Part shown: one piece after another, positions 1 to 6,193 of the stretch
Layout: each line of letters opens with the position of its first letter
How positions within the stretch are numbered: position 1 is the first letter of the stretch
Assembly (NCBI GenBank): GCA_934654805.1
Contig: CAKUGW010000135.1
Span: 1-7,514 of the forward strand
DNA: 7,514 nt
Direction: 5' to 3'
DNA from: an uncultured Kiritimatiellota bacterium
GTDB lineage: Bacteria > Verrucomicrobiota > Kiritimatiellia > RFP12 > UBA1067
Program-made: the position numbers and the translations under genes
Notes under the pieces: generated by a model
Told to the model about the DNA's origin: nothing
The model's database searches: none
Seen by the model: the letters and a program-made list of their open reading frames with translations, nothing else

Positions 1-382
1 GCAACACGCGCCTCGACGGAACCGATGAACGCAAGCTTGTAATCCGAATTGAACGTAACCGAAACCGTTCGCCCCGGACGCGGATCTCGCCGCTGCCCGC
101 GAACGCCACGTCACACAGCGTGCGCGCCGACGCCTGGATCTCAAGACCGGACGTGCCCACGTCGAACGTCGCGGCGTCGAAGGTGACGGCCTTGTTGATG
201 ACGAGCGTGTCACCCGCCTGAGGAGCCTGTGCGGGCGACCAGTTCGCGGATGCCGTGAAGTCGCCCGTCGCGCCGCCCGTCCATGTCAGCGTCTCGGCCT
301 GCAGGTTCAAGACGCCGCCAACCGTCACAGACGAGAGAAGCGTCAGACACAACCACTTTTCAATTTGGATTTGTTTCTTCAT
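1..382 (-). CDS. Exported repeat-type surface protein, N-terminal part (cut by window edge, probable frameshift)
   Basis: Only the N-terminus lies in the window. The ATG at 382 is preceded by AGGAG at 391-395 with an 8-nt spacer, which fixes the start. The first ~30 residues (MKKQIQIEK, then a hydrophobic stretch LCLTLLSSVTVGGVL, ending LQA before ETLTW) form a Sec signal peptide. The mature start (TLTWTGGATGDF, ASANW, then GDTLVI) resembles the opening of beta-strand-rich, autotransporter-associated repeat proteins that are abundant in Kiritimatiellota and relatives; this is a style match, not a proven family. The annotated frame stays open to base 1, but after about residue 104 it becomes Arg- and Ser-rich with poor codons. 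The frame one base back reads TVSVTFNSDYKLAFIGSVEA, with normal codon use and alternating beta-strand character. One base therefore seems to be missing near 64-77. The function is unknown; a cell-surface or adhesion role is plausible. Confidence 0.7.
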   Translation of the reverse strand, partial: MKKQIQIEKWLCLTLLSSVTVGGVLNLQAETLTWTGGATGDFTASANWSPAQAPQAGDTLVINKAVTFDAATFDVGTSGLEIQASARTLCDVAFAGSGEIRVRGERFRLRSIRITSLRSSVPSRRVL

Positions 383-390
383 GGTACTTT

Positions 391-395
391 CTCCT
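391..395 (-). promoter_or_regulatory. Ribosome binding site of the exported protein at 382
   Basis: The minus strand reads TAAGGAG, then AAAGTACC, then the ATG. The 8-nt spacing is near ideal and supports the start at 382. The site falls 12 nt downstream of the leader stem at 407-416, so it should be single-stranded. Confidence 0.7.
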
Positions 396-406
396 TAGGT
401 TTGTCA

Positions 407-473
407 GTCGTTATCGTTTGCCGTCCGCCGACAGCCCGCTTGCAACCGCCGGCGCACATCTCCCGATCACGAC
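407..473 (-). promoter_or_regulatory. Long inverted repeat / stem-loop in the 5' leader of the gene at 382
   Basis: On the minus strand GTCGTGATCG (473-464) can pair with CGATAACGAC (416-407), ten positions with a single G-A mismatch. Inside it CGCCG (454-450) can pair with CGGCG (430-426) and extend with several weaker pairs. If transcription starts about 7 nt after the -10 box at 486-481, the mRNA would begin almost exactly at the stem base. This would make it a 5'-terminal hairpin of the kind that stabilises mRNAs while leaving the ribosome binding site free. It could instead be a repressor-binding repeat. The pairing is visible; the role is inferred. It matches no riboswitch class that I recognise. 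Confidence 0.4.
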
Positions 474-480
474 AGGGAAT

Positions 481-509
481 AGTATACCAAAAAGTTCCGG
501 CGATAGAAC
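481..509 (-). promoter_or_regulatory. Candidate sigma-70-type promoter for the gene at 382
   Basis: A good -10 hexamer, TATACT, lies at 486-481 on the minus strand inside the only clearly AT-rich patch of the window. With a 17-nt spacer the -35 position (509-504) reads GTTCTA, a poor match; TTGGTT slightly further upstream is another weak candidate with a long 20-nt spacer. The promoter might therefore depend on an activator. It would give a leader of about 90 nt. It places the last gene in its own transcription unit, separate from the upstream operon. Confidence 0.4.
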
Positions 510-517
510 CAATAAAA

Positions 518-532
518 CGTAAAAATTTTACG
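518..532 (-). terminator. Palindrome after the operon: weak terminator or regulator site
   Basis: CGTAAAA-A-TTTTACG is a perfect 7+1+7 palindrome (written here for the plus strand). On the minus strand it lies 31 bases past the stop of the GH39-like gene and is followed by TTTTATT. As RNA it can form a short stem (CGTAA/TTACG, 5-nt loop, plus possible G-U pairs) with a T-rich tail, which is terminator-like but weak. It also sits about 50 bp upstream of the predicted transcription start of the next gene, where an activator might bind. The sequence cannot decide between the two. Confidence 0.3.
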
Positions 533-563
533 CCAAAAGAACGAACGACGACGCCGTCTCTGC

Positions 564-3296
564 TCAAGGCTCCATCCATTCGGGACCAATCTCACGCCCA
601 ACGAGGCAGTACTTGTCATCGGGGAACCACAGCACGCCCGTGCCGCCGACGACGGTATAGGACGAATAGAATGAATTGCACGAACGCCGGGAAGAAAAGA
701 GCTTCGGCGCGGCAAACTCGACCGGTTGCTCGGCTTTCGGATTGAATCGCCCGGCAATCAGATAGAGCGGGCCGCGGTTCTGGTAGGCCGTCTCTCGCGT
801 AAAGTCAAACATGTTATGGACCAGGCAAAAGTAAAGTCCGCTTGCGGCCTCGCATCCCTTCCAGTCGTAAATGGGGCACGGGCTTGTCGGATGGCGGTAC
901 GGCTGTCCGCCGTCCCGGTCAAGAAGCGCCTTCGGACCGCTCCACGAACGGCCGCCGTCCCGGCTCTGGCTCCAGACCGGATAGCCGATCGACGAGCGCA
1001 TGACCGCGAAGAGGCGACCGTCCGGCAACTTGACGATGGAGGCCTCTTCCACGGTCGGCGGCTCAACCCATCCGTCAGAGGGTCGGGTCCAACGTGGCTT
1101 GAAATACGGAACGCCAGGAATCGGCTCGACGCGATCCGCCGTGAGCGAATCGCGATTCGTGCAGAAAGCCGTGATTCGGATCTCCGCCACGCCCGGGTCG
1201 TCGTCAATGTTCTCGAACTGCCAGAACTCAATCCGTCCGCGCGTCTCCGTCTCGTACGGCGCGCGCCCGTACCGGGAACTCGCGACGAAGAACTTGCCGT
1301 TCTCGCCAAGCCGAAGCGGACGCTGCCAGTTGCACCAGCTTGGCAACCCCTCCGGACTCGTCGCATCGGCGTCGCGTGCGCTCATCGGCACCTTTGCCGG
1401 CGTGGACCAGGTCTCGCCGGCATCATCCGAATAGCTCCCGAACATCAATCCTCTGTGGGGTCCGTAGTCCCTTGAGACCTGCTGGTTCCAAAGACAATAC
1501 AGCCTCCCCGAACGGGCAAGCATCGGCTGTTGCCAACCCGCATGCAACACAGGACGGGCGCGGCACTCGGAACCGGCAAGGATGACAGGCTCCGTCCAAA
1601 CCTTGCCGCCGTCAGCCGACTTCGAGAAGGCCACATGCTGATCGGATGCGCCTTCCCAGGAGGCCTGTGTCCAAAACGCATGCAGAAGCCCCCTTTTCTC
1701 GTCCGCAATCACCTGCAAGTGATCGTTGTAGCTGTCGCCCCTTTTGCGGACATCCAGCCTCACGCTCCTGTCGAACCGCTCGCGGTCGTGAGGCTGGCGC
1801 GGGACATAGACGACATAGTCGGCACGGTTCGAGAGAACTCCGTCGGGAATCCGCCGCCTTCCGGGCGAAGGCTCCGGGACCTCGAACTCGACCGTCGCGA
1901 ACGACTGCGGCTCAAGCCACAGCTGAACCGAACCATCGGCAGCCTCTTCCGGCGTCGTTTCCGTGTAGACCGTCGAGAAATCCGTCACGTGTGCCCGCGC
2001 CCCGACTATCCGCGACCCGTCGGCCAGCCGGAATGAAACGGCCTTGGGCACGCAGACGTTGTCGTCTTCGTTGAAGCGGGCGATGTAGACCATCACTTGA
2101 GATCCGTCTTTCCCGACCGTGACGTGGAGATCCGACGCGGCGCCCGTGCAGTCTGTCGCGACGCGAACCGGGTGCCGGCACAGGCGGCTCCACGCATAGA
2201 ACGGGTAATAGCCCTTCTTTGTCCGAAACAGCTGCCAGTCAAAGAGGGCGTTCATCTGGTAGCCCGGACGCGCATCGTAGAAATGCGCCTCCTCCACGGG
2301 CGCGTCCTGCAGGACGGACAGCGTCGCGGCAATGTAGGCCGCGCCCTTCGCGCAGAGGTCGCCGGCATTGACGCGCAGCGTGTAGGGCCACTCTTCGCTC
2401 CAGCCGCGAACGTAGTTCCATTCGGTCAAGTGGCTCTCCGTCTTCAGGAAGCCGCGCCGGTCAAGGGCCGCACGCATCCGAACGGCATGTGCGCCGACGC
2501 TCTTCGGGTCCTTGTCGTACCCGTGCCAGGAAAAGAAATCCAGGGGGACCTGACGCGCCTTCACGTAGTCGAGGAAACGTCCCGCCCACTCTTCGTTCCA
2601 AGCAACGGCCGGACCACCGATCATCAGAGACGGAAAGCACGCTTTCAGGTGTCGGGCCGCCGTCTCGTAAAGGGCGAAGAACGCCTCGTCCGTCCCGCCC
2701 CAGCACGTCGGGTTCTTCGGGTCGTTGTTGTCCGGCTCGTTCCAGATCTCCCAATGCCGGATGTTCCACCGAAACCCGTTCGCCCAGCCCTCGTTGTAGT
2801 GCCGGATGATGTGCTCGCAAATGCGCGCCCATTTCCCGTAGTCCTTGGGCGGATACGCGAAATACTGCTTGATGCCATGCTCGATCGACTGTCCGAGACG
2901 GTAGTAGACCGCGCCGCCGGACTCGCGGATGTCGCCCAGGTACTTGTCCGTCCAGGCGAAGTCGTAGGAGGCGGCATCCGTCTCGTCCTTGTCGAAGTCG
3001 GGAAAGACGTTCGAGATGTCCACCGTGTGCCGTCCTCCGTATTCGTTGCTGTAAGCGGAGTCATGCGTGCGTACGCTCGGGATTTCGGCCGCCTTGAACG
3101 CGGGGAAGTTCCCCTTGCACTGGTCGGCCCGCGCCTTGACGGGGCCGTTGTTCACGCCATGGATGCGCTTGATCAGTCCCTGCTCGCGCATCGGGTCGAT
3201 CGTCACCAAGGCCCGTTCGGACGCCAGCGAAACAAGGCCGCCGCCCAATGAGAGGAAGACCGCGAGCCCCCCGACCGACTTATTCACCTTGTGCAT
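564..3296 (-). CDS. Exported GH39-like glycoside hydrolase fused to an Asp-box beta-propeller
   Basis: A complete 910-residue protein. Residues 1-26 look like a Sec signal peptide (MHKVNK, hydrophobic core, SLAS). Residues ~30-375 form a clan GH-A (alpha/beta)8 barrel closest to GH39: WEIWNEP at 182-188 carries the expected acid/base E187, and LTEWN at 290-294 carries the likely nucleophile E292. In this clan such a pair supports a retaining mechanism. Residues ~385-475 look like the accessory beta-sandwich usual in the clan. Residues ~515-905 are a sialidase-type propeller with three Asp boxes (S-x-D-x-G-x-x-W) at 560-567, 623-630 and 778-785. E751 and R767, in the pattern E..VxLxDGRL....R, match a conserved sialidase strand. 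No clear Arg-Ile-Pro motif is seen, so sialidase activity is unproven. The substrate is unknown; GH39 includes beta-xylosidases and alpha-L-iduronidases. The gene overlaps the preceding one by 17 bp and is the last in the operon. Confidence 0.88.
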   Translation of the reverse strand: MHKVNKSVGGLAVFLSLGGGLVSLASERALVTIDPMREQGLIKRIHGVNNGPVKARADQCKGNFPAFKAAEIPSVRTHDSAYSNEYGGRHTVDISNVFPDFDKDETDAASYDFAWTDKYLGDIRESGGAVYYRLGQSIEHGIKQYFAYPPKDYGKWARICEHIIRHYNEGWANGFRWNIRHWEIWNEPDNNDPKNPTCWGGTDEAFFALYETAARHLKACFPSLMIGGPAVAWNEEWAGRFLDYVKARQVPLDFFSWHGYDKDPKSVGAHAVRMRAALDRRGFLKTESHLTEWNYVRGWSEEWPYTLRVNAGDLCAKGAAYIAATLSVLQDAPVEEAHFYDARPGYQMNALFDWQLFRTKKGYYPFYAWSRLCRHPVRVATDCTGAASDLHVTVGKDGSQVMVYIARFNEDDNVCVPKAVSFRLADGSRIVGARAHVTDFSTVYTETTPEEAADGSVQLWLEPQSFATVEFEVPEPSPGRRRIPDGVLSNRADYVVYVPRQPHDRERFDRSVRLDVRKRGDSYNDHLQVIADEKRGLLHAFWTQASWEGASDQHVAFSKSADGGKVWTEPVILAGSECRARPVLHAGWQQPMLARSGRLYCLWNQQVSRDYGPHRGLMFGSYSDDAGETWSTPAKVPMSARDADATSPEGLPSWCNWQRPLRLGENGKFFVASSRYGRAPYETETRGRIEFWQFENIDDDPGVAEIRITAFCTNRDSLTADRVEPIPGVPYFKPRWTRPSDGWVEPPTVEEASIVKLPDGRLFAVMRSSIGYPVWSQSRDGGRSWSGPKALLDRDGGQPYRHPTSPCPIYDWKGCEAASGLYFCLVHNMFDFTRETAYQNRGPLYLIAGRFNPKAEQPVEFAAPKLFSSRRSCNSFYSSYTVVGGTGVLWFPDDKYCLVGREIGPEWMEP

Positions 3297-6174
3297 CCCG
3301 TCCTCCTTTCGAGACGATCATCGGCATCGCATGCGTACCGCCCAGCACGACATCCGCCTCCGTGAAGCGCGTCAGGAGAATCTCATGCTCCGACATCCGC
3401 TCCCGATCCCAAACGGCGAAGATCGTCCCGTCCGCCGCCTGGTCGGCATCTGGATAGGACACGTTCTTGCGCGCGTCGAGGACGAGTCCGCCTTTCCAGC
3501 TTTTCCCGTCATCCTCCGACACGTAGGCAATCATCTGGTTGCGCTCATAGCCTTGGTTCAGCCGACCGTTTTTCACAAGCAGCAGTCGCCCGCTCCGAAG
3601 GCGTCGCACGAGCAGACGAGAAGACGGATGAGAGAACGGGCACGGGCGCGGCGCATTCCATGTCCGGCCGTCGTCTGACGACTCGGCCTCCCAAGCGCCG
3701 TCCGGGCCTCTGTCCGTGCGGATGTAGGCGCGAAGCCGCCCATCCGACAGACGCACGAACCGCGTTTCGTCGAACATCCGTCGTTCGATTGGCACCGTCA
3801 CGCCGCCGACGCGCGTCCAGCTCCGCCCCGCATCCTGCGAGAGCGTCGCGACGGTGCTGGTCGGAGCATACCAGTCGGCAACCGGCAACAGCCAACTTCC
3901 GTCACGCAACACCTGCGGCTTCTCCAGCACTATGCCCTTTCCGAGCGGCTGAATCGCCGACCATGTCGGAATCTCCTGTTCGGCATCATCCCCGAAAGCG
4001 AGAAAAAGCCGATTGCCGTCGCATTCGTAGACGCCCCCGTAACCCGGCAGCAACTCGCTCCAGTTCCAAAGCAATCGACCGTCCGGCGTCACCCAGACGC
4101 TTGGGTCGAAGGACCGGACGGGACCCGCGCCATCCGGGTCGTAGACGGCCACTTCGCGCCACGTCTTCCCGCTGTCCCCGCTGGTCGCCAGCACGACGTA
4201 GTTGTTGGCATCCTCGTTGGGCGTCACGCCCGCATACCAAGTCACCCACAGCCGCCCCTGCGGTGTGACGCAAACGCTGGGGATCCCGGTAAACCGACGC
4301 GACTTCGGATCATGCCGCGCGACCGGCGGACCAAAATGCGGCCGGCGCGTCACATCGCCCGGCACGTACAGACGCGGCGGCGCCGACTGCACCTCCTGTA
4401 CGTTCTCGACGAACAGGTGGCGTTTTGTCCGGTCTGTTTCGTTCCCCGAGAGGGAAACGTTTCGGCAGTTCAACAGCCAAATGTCATGCTTCGGCTCGGG
4501 GCGGCGCTCGTCAAACACGCGTGTCGCGCATCGCTGGAAGACATTGTTCTCAATCGCCACGCCGTCCGTCGCCGAGACGCAAATCCCCGCGTTCGCGCAG
4601 GCATCGAAGCGACAGCCCTCAATCCGGATGTTCTGATGCACACCCGCCGGATAGTCGGCAAGCCCGCCGTCATGACTGGCCTTGACCACGATTGCCCCAG
4701 CCGACGCGCCCGTTCGCGCTACGCCGCACTTCATGAACGTGCAGTTGCGGATCACGCCCTTCCGCGTCGGCCCGACTTCGCTCCACTGCCGTCCGTCGGG
4801 CGCGACCAGGATGCCTGGCAGAGAGGTGTTTCGGATGTCGCAGTTCTCGACGCAAAACGAGCGCGTCTGCAGGAGAAACGCCCGCCCGCGCGTGTTGCGG
4901 ACCGAGCAGCCGGAGATGCGGACGTCAGGCTGGTCGTCAAGATTTGCCACAATGTCGCCTTCCTCAACGACGAATTCGGCATTCCGCACCGTCACGCAGC
5001 CCTCCGCGAAACCGTCAACTGTCACGACACCCTTCTCCCGAAACGTCTTCGGCTCATAGAAGGCCAGCCGACTTCCCGAACGCGCCCACAGCTTCGGCAA
5101 CGGACGCTCGCGCTCATACTCACTCCGGTAGACGAGCGCAGTACGTCCGGTCGTCGCGTCATGGCTCTTCACGAACCCGGCTCTCGAATGGACGTTCAGG
5201 ATGTCATCGCCAAGGCCCCAGAAATGGCAATCCCGCAGCGACAGCGTGCCGGAGAGGCCGCCGAAGTGGATGCCGTCGGCAGGGGAGGAATAATAATAGC
5301 GGTCGCCGTCCTTCGGCATCCGGATGTTGAAGCGCTCGAACGCGAAGTCGGATGCCGGCGGCATGACGCGGACACCGCATGTCGTCGTCCGTTCAACCTC
5401 GATGTCCTGCAGGCGCACGCGGTCACAGCGCTCAAAATCGAACATCGCCAGTCCCGGCACATATCCATGACGGAAGAGAATCCGCTGACCGACGCGCAGA
5501 CGCGACCAGTCCGGGCGCTCCCAACTCTTTTCGCCGTGCGGTGCCGTCACGCGAATGAGACGGTCTCCGATGACCGTGTAGGGTATGCAGACAGCCCTCT
5601 CACGGACGATGCCCTGCGCATCCGTCACCTTCTGCCGCGCAATGCGCCGATAGTCGAGAATCGCCCAATCGGGCGTGCCGTCTTCGTCGCAGGTATCGAC
5701 GCGGCAAATCATCTCATCGCCTGTGACGGCATATCGACTTGCGATTTTCACGTCATACGTCCCGTTCGCCGGATCGAGCGCGGCGATTCGACCCGACCAG
5801 CCGTGCGGAATGTCCGTCGTCGCCGTCAGATTCCGAAAGACGAGGTCCGACGAATCGCGGACCTCGAACAGTCCGCCAATCTCCCGATAGCTGCCGTCAG
5901 ACGCAAAATGCGCGACGAGCCGCGTCCCCGCCTCCCCGCGAAAGACCACGTTCGTCTTGCCAACAACTCGGACCGTTCGTCGGAAGAAATACTCCCCGGC
6001 TGGGAAGAAGACATCCGAGCCGCTGGGCGCAGCGGCGATGATCGCCTCAACCTTTGCCGCGACGTCTTCGCCGGAGACGGCCCTGAGACCGGTCGCCTTC
6101 ACGTTAATCTCATCGGCCGACAAGGTCAGCGTCAACCCTGTCCCAAACAAGCACATCCATTGTTTTGCGTTCAT
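3280..6174 (-). CDS. Exported GH110-like beta-helix glycosidase fused to a sialidase-type propeller
   Basis: A complete 964-residue protein. Residues 1-20 are a short signal peptide (MNAKQWMCLF, hydrophobic, TLSA before DEI). Residues ~35-595 form a right-handed parallel beta-helix with an inserted beta-rich region at ~125-235. The segment SPADGIHF (297-304) followed by GLGDDILNVH (320-329) closely matches the GH110 alpha-1,3-galactosidase signature (ADxxHF..., then DDxxNVH). D300, D323 and D324 keep the spacing I recall for the proposed GH110 catalytic aspartates. GH110 enzymes are inverting and remove alpha-1,3-linked galactose, as in blood-group B. Residues ~615-945 are a propeller with four Asp boxes (665-672, 779-786, 832-839, 886-893), E803, R819 and VSYPD (905-909, possible Tyr907). 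The usual Arg-Ile-Pro Arg is replaced by Gly630, so it may not be a true sialidase. It sits 19 bp after the LamG gene; AGAGGA sets the start. A generic beta-helix lyase or epimerase is less likely. Confidence 0.87.
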   Translation of the reverse strand: MNAKQWMCLFGTGLTLTLSADEINVKATGLRAVSGEDVAAKVEAIIAAAPSGSDVFFPAGEYFFRRTVRVVGKTNVVFRGEAGTRLVAHFASDGSYREIGGLFEVRDSSDLVFRNLTATTDIPHGWSGRIAALDPANGTYDVKIASRYAVTGDEMICRVDTCDEDGTPDWAILDYRRIARQKVTDAQGIVRERAVCIPYTVIGDRLIRVTAPHGEKSWERPDWSRLRVGQRILFRHGYVPGLAMFDFERCDRVRLQDIEVERTTTCGVRVMPPASDFAFERFNIRMPKDGDRYYYSSPADGIHFGGLSGTLSLRDCHFWGLGDDILNVHSRAGFVKSHDATTGRTALVYRSEYERERPLPKLWARSGSRLAFYEPKTFREKGVVTVDGFAEGCVTVRNAEFVVEEGDIVANLDDQPDVRISGCSVRNTRGRAFLLQTRSFCVENCDIRNTSLPGILVAPDGRQWSEVGPTRKGVIRNCTFMKCGVARTGASAGAIVVKASHDGGLADYPAGVHQNIRIEGCRFDACANAGICVSATDGVAIENNVFQRCATRVFDERRPEPKHDIWLLNCRNVSLSGNETDRTKRHLFVENVQEVQSAPPRLYVPGDVTRRPHFGPPVARHDPKSRRFTGIPSVCVTPQGRLWVTWYAGVTPNEDANNYVVLATSGDSGKTWREVAVYDPDGAGPVRSFDPSVWVTPDGRLLWNWSELLPGYGGVYECDGNRLFLAFGDDAEQEIPTWSAIQPLGKGIVLEKPQVLRDGSWLLPVADWYAPTSTVATLSQDAGRSWTRVGGVTVPIERRMFDETRFVRLSDGRLRAYIRTDRGPDGAWEAESSDDGRTWNAPRPCPFSHPSSRLLVRRLRSGRLLLVKNGRLNQGYERNQMIAYVSEDDGKSWKGGLVLDARKNVSYPDADQAADGTIFAVWDRERMSEHEILLTRFTEADVVLGGTHAMPMIVSKGGRDAQGE
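3302..3307 (-). promoter_or_regulatory. Strong ribosome binding site inside the preceding gene
   Basis: AAAGGAGG followed by ACGGG and the ATG at 3296 gives a near-perfect site with 5-nt spacing. These bases also encode Gly-Gly-Arg near the C-terminus of the GH110-like protein, which ends at 3280. The site decides the start of the GH39-like gene and implies translational coupling between the two. Confidence 0.75.
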
Positions 6175-6180
6175 TTCTGT

Positions 6181-6186
6181 TCCTCT
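6181..6186 (-). promoter_or_regulatory. Ribosome binding site of the GH110-like gene
   Basis: The minus strand reads AGAGGA, then ACAGAA, then the ATG at 6174, a 6-nt spacing. It occupies the 19-bp gap after the stop of the LamG gene, leaving no room for a promoter or terminator there. Confidence 0.6.
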
Positions 6187-6193
6187 GATTCAA

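Noticed and set aside
64..80. Programmed -1 ribosomal frameshift in the surface protein gene
   Set aside because: No X-XXY-YYZ slippery heptamer is present, and a base lost by mutation or sequencing is simpler.
758..1366. A 202-codon minus-strand frame inside the GH39-like gene
   Set aside because: It lies within the Asp-box propeller in another frame and is Arg/Ser-rich low-complexity sequence typical of GC shadows.
2097..3251. A 384-codon plus-strand open frame opposite the GH39-like gene
   Set aside because: It is an antisense shadow with Arg- and Val-rich sequence and no motif. The opposite strand shows an intact signal peptide and catalytic motifs.
3280..4340. Calling the C-terminal propeller of the GH110-like protein a canonical GH33 sialidase
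   Set aside because: Asp boxes, Glu, Arg and Tyr are present, but the Arg of the RIP motif is Gly630. Only a sialidase-type fold is supported.
6145..6174. Lipoprotein signal (Cys8) in the GH110-like protein
   Set aside because: The residues before Cys8 (KQWM) do not form a lipobox, and the hydrophobic stretch mostly follows the Cys. A Sec signal ending near TLSA fits better.
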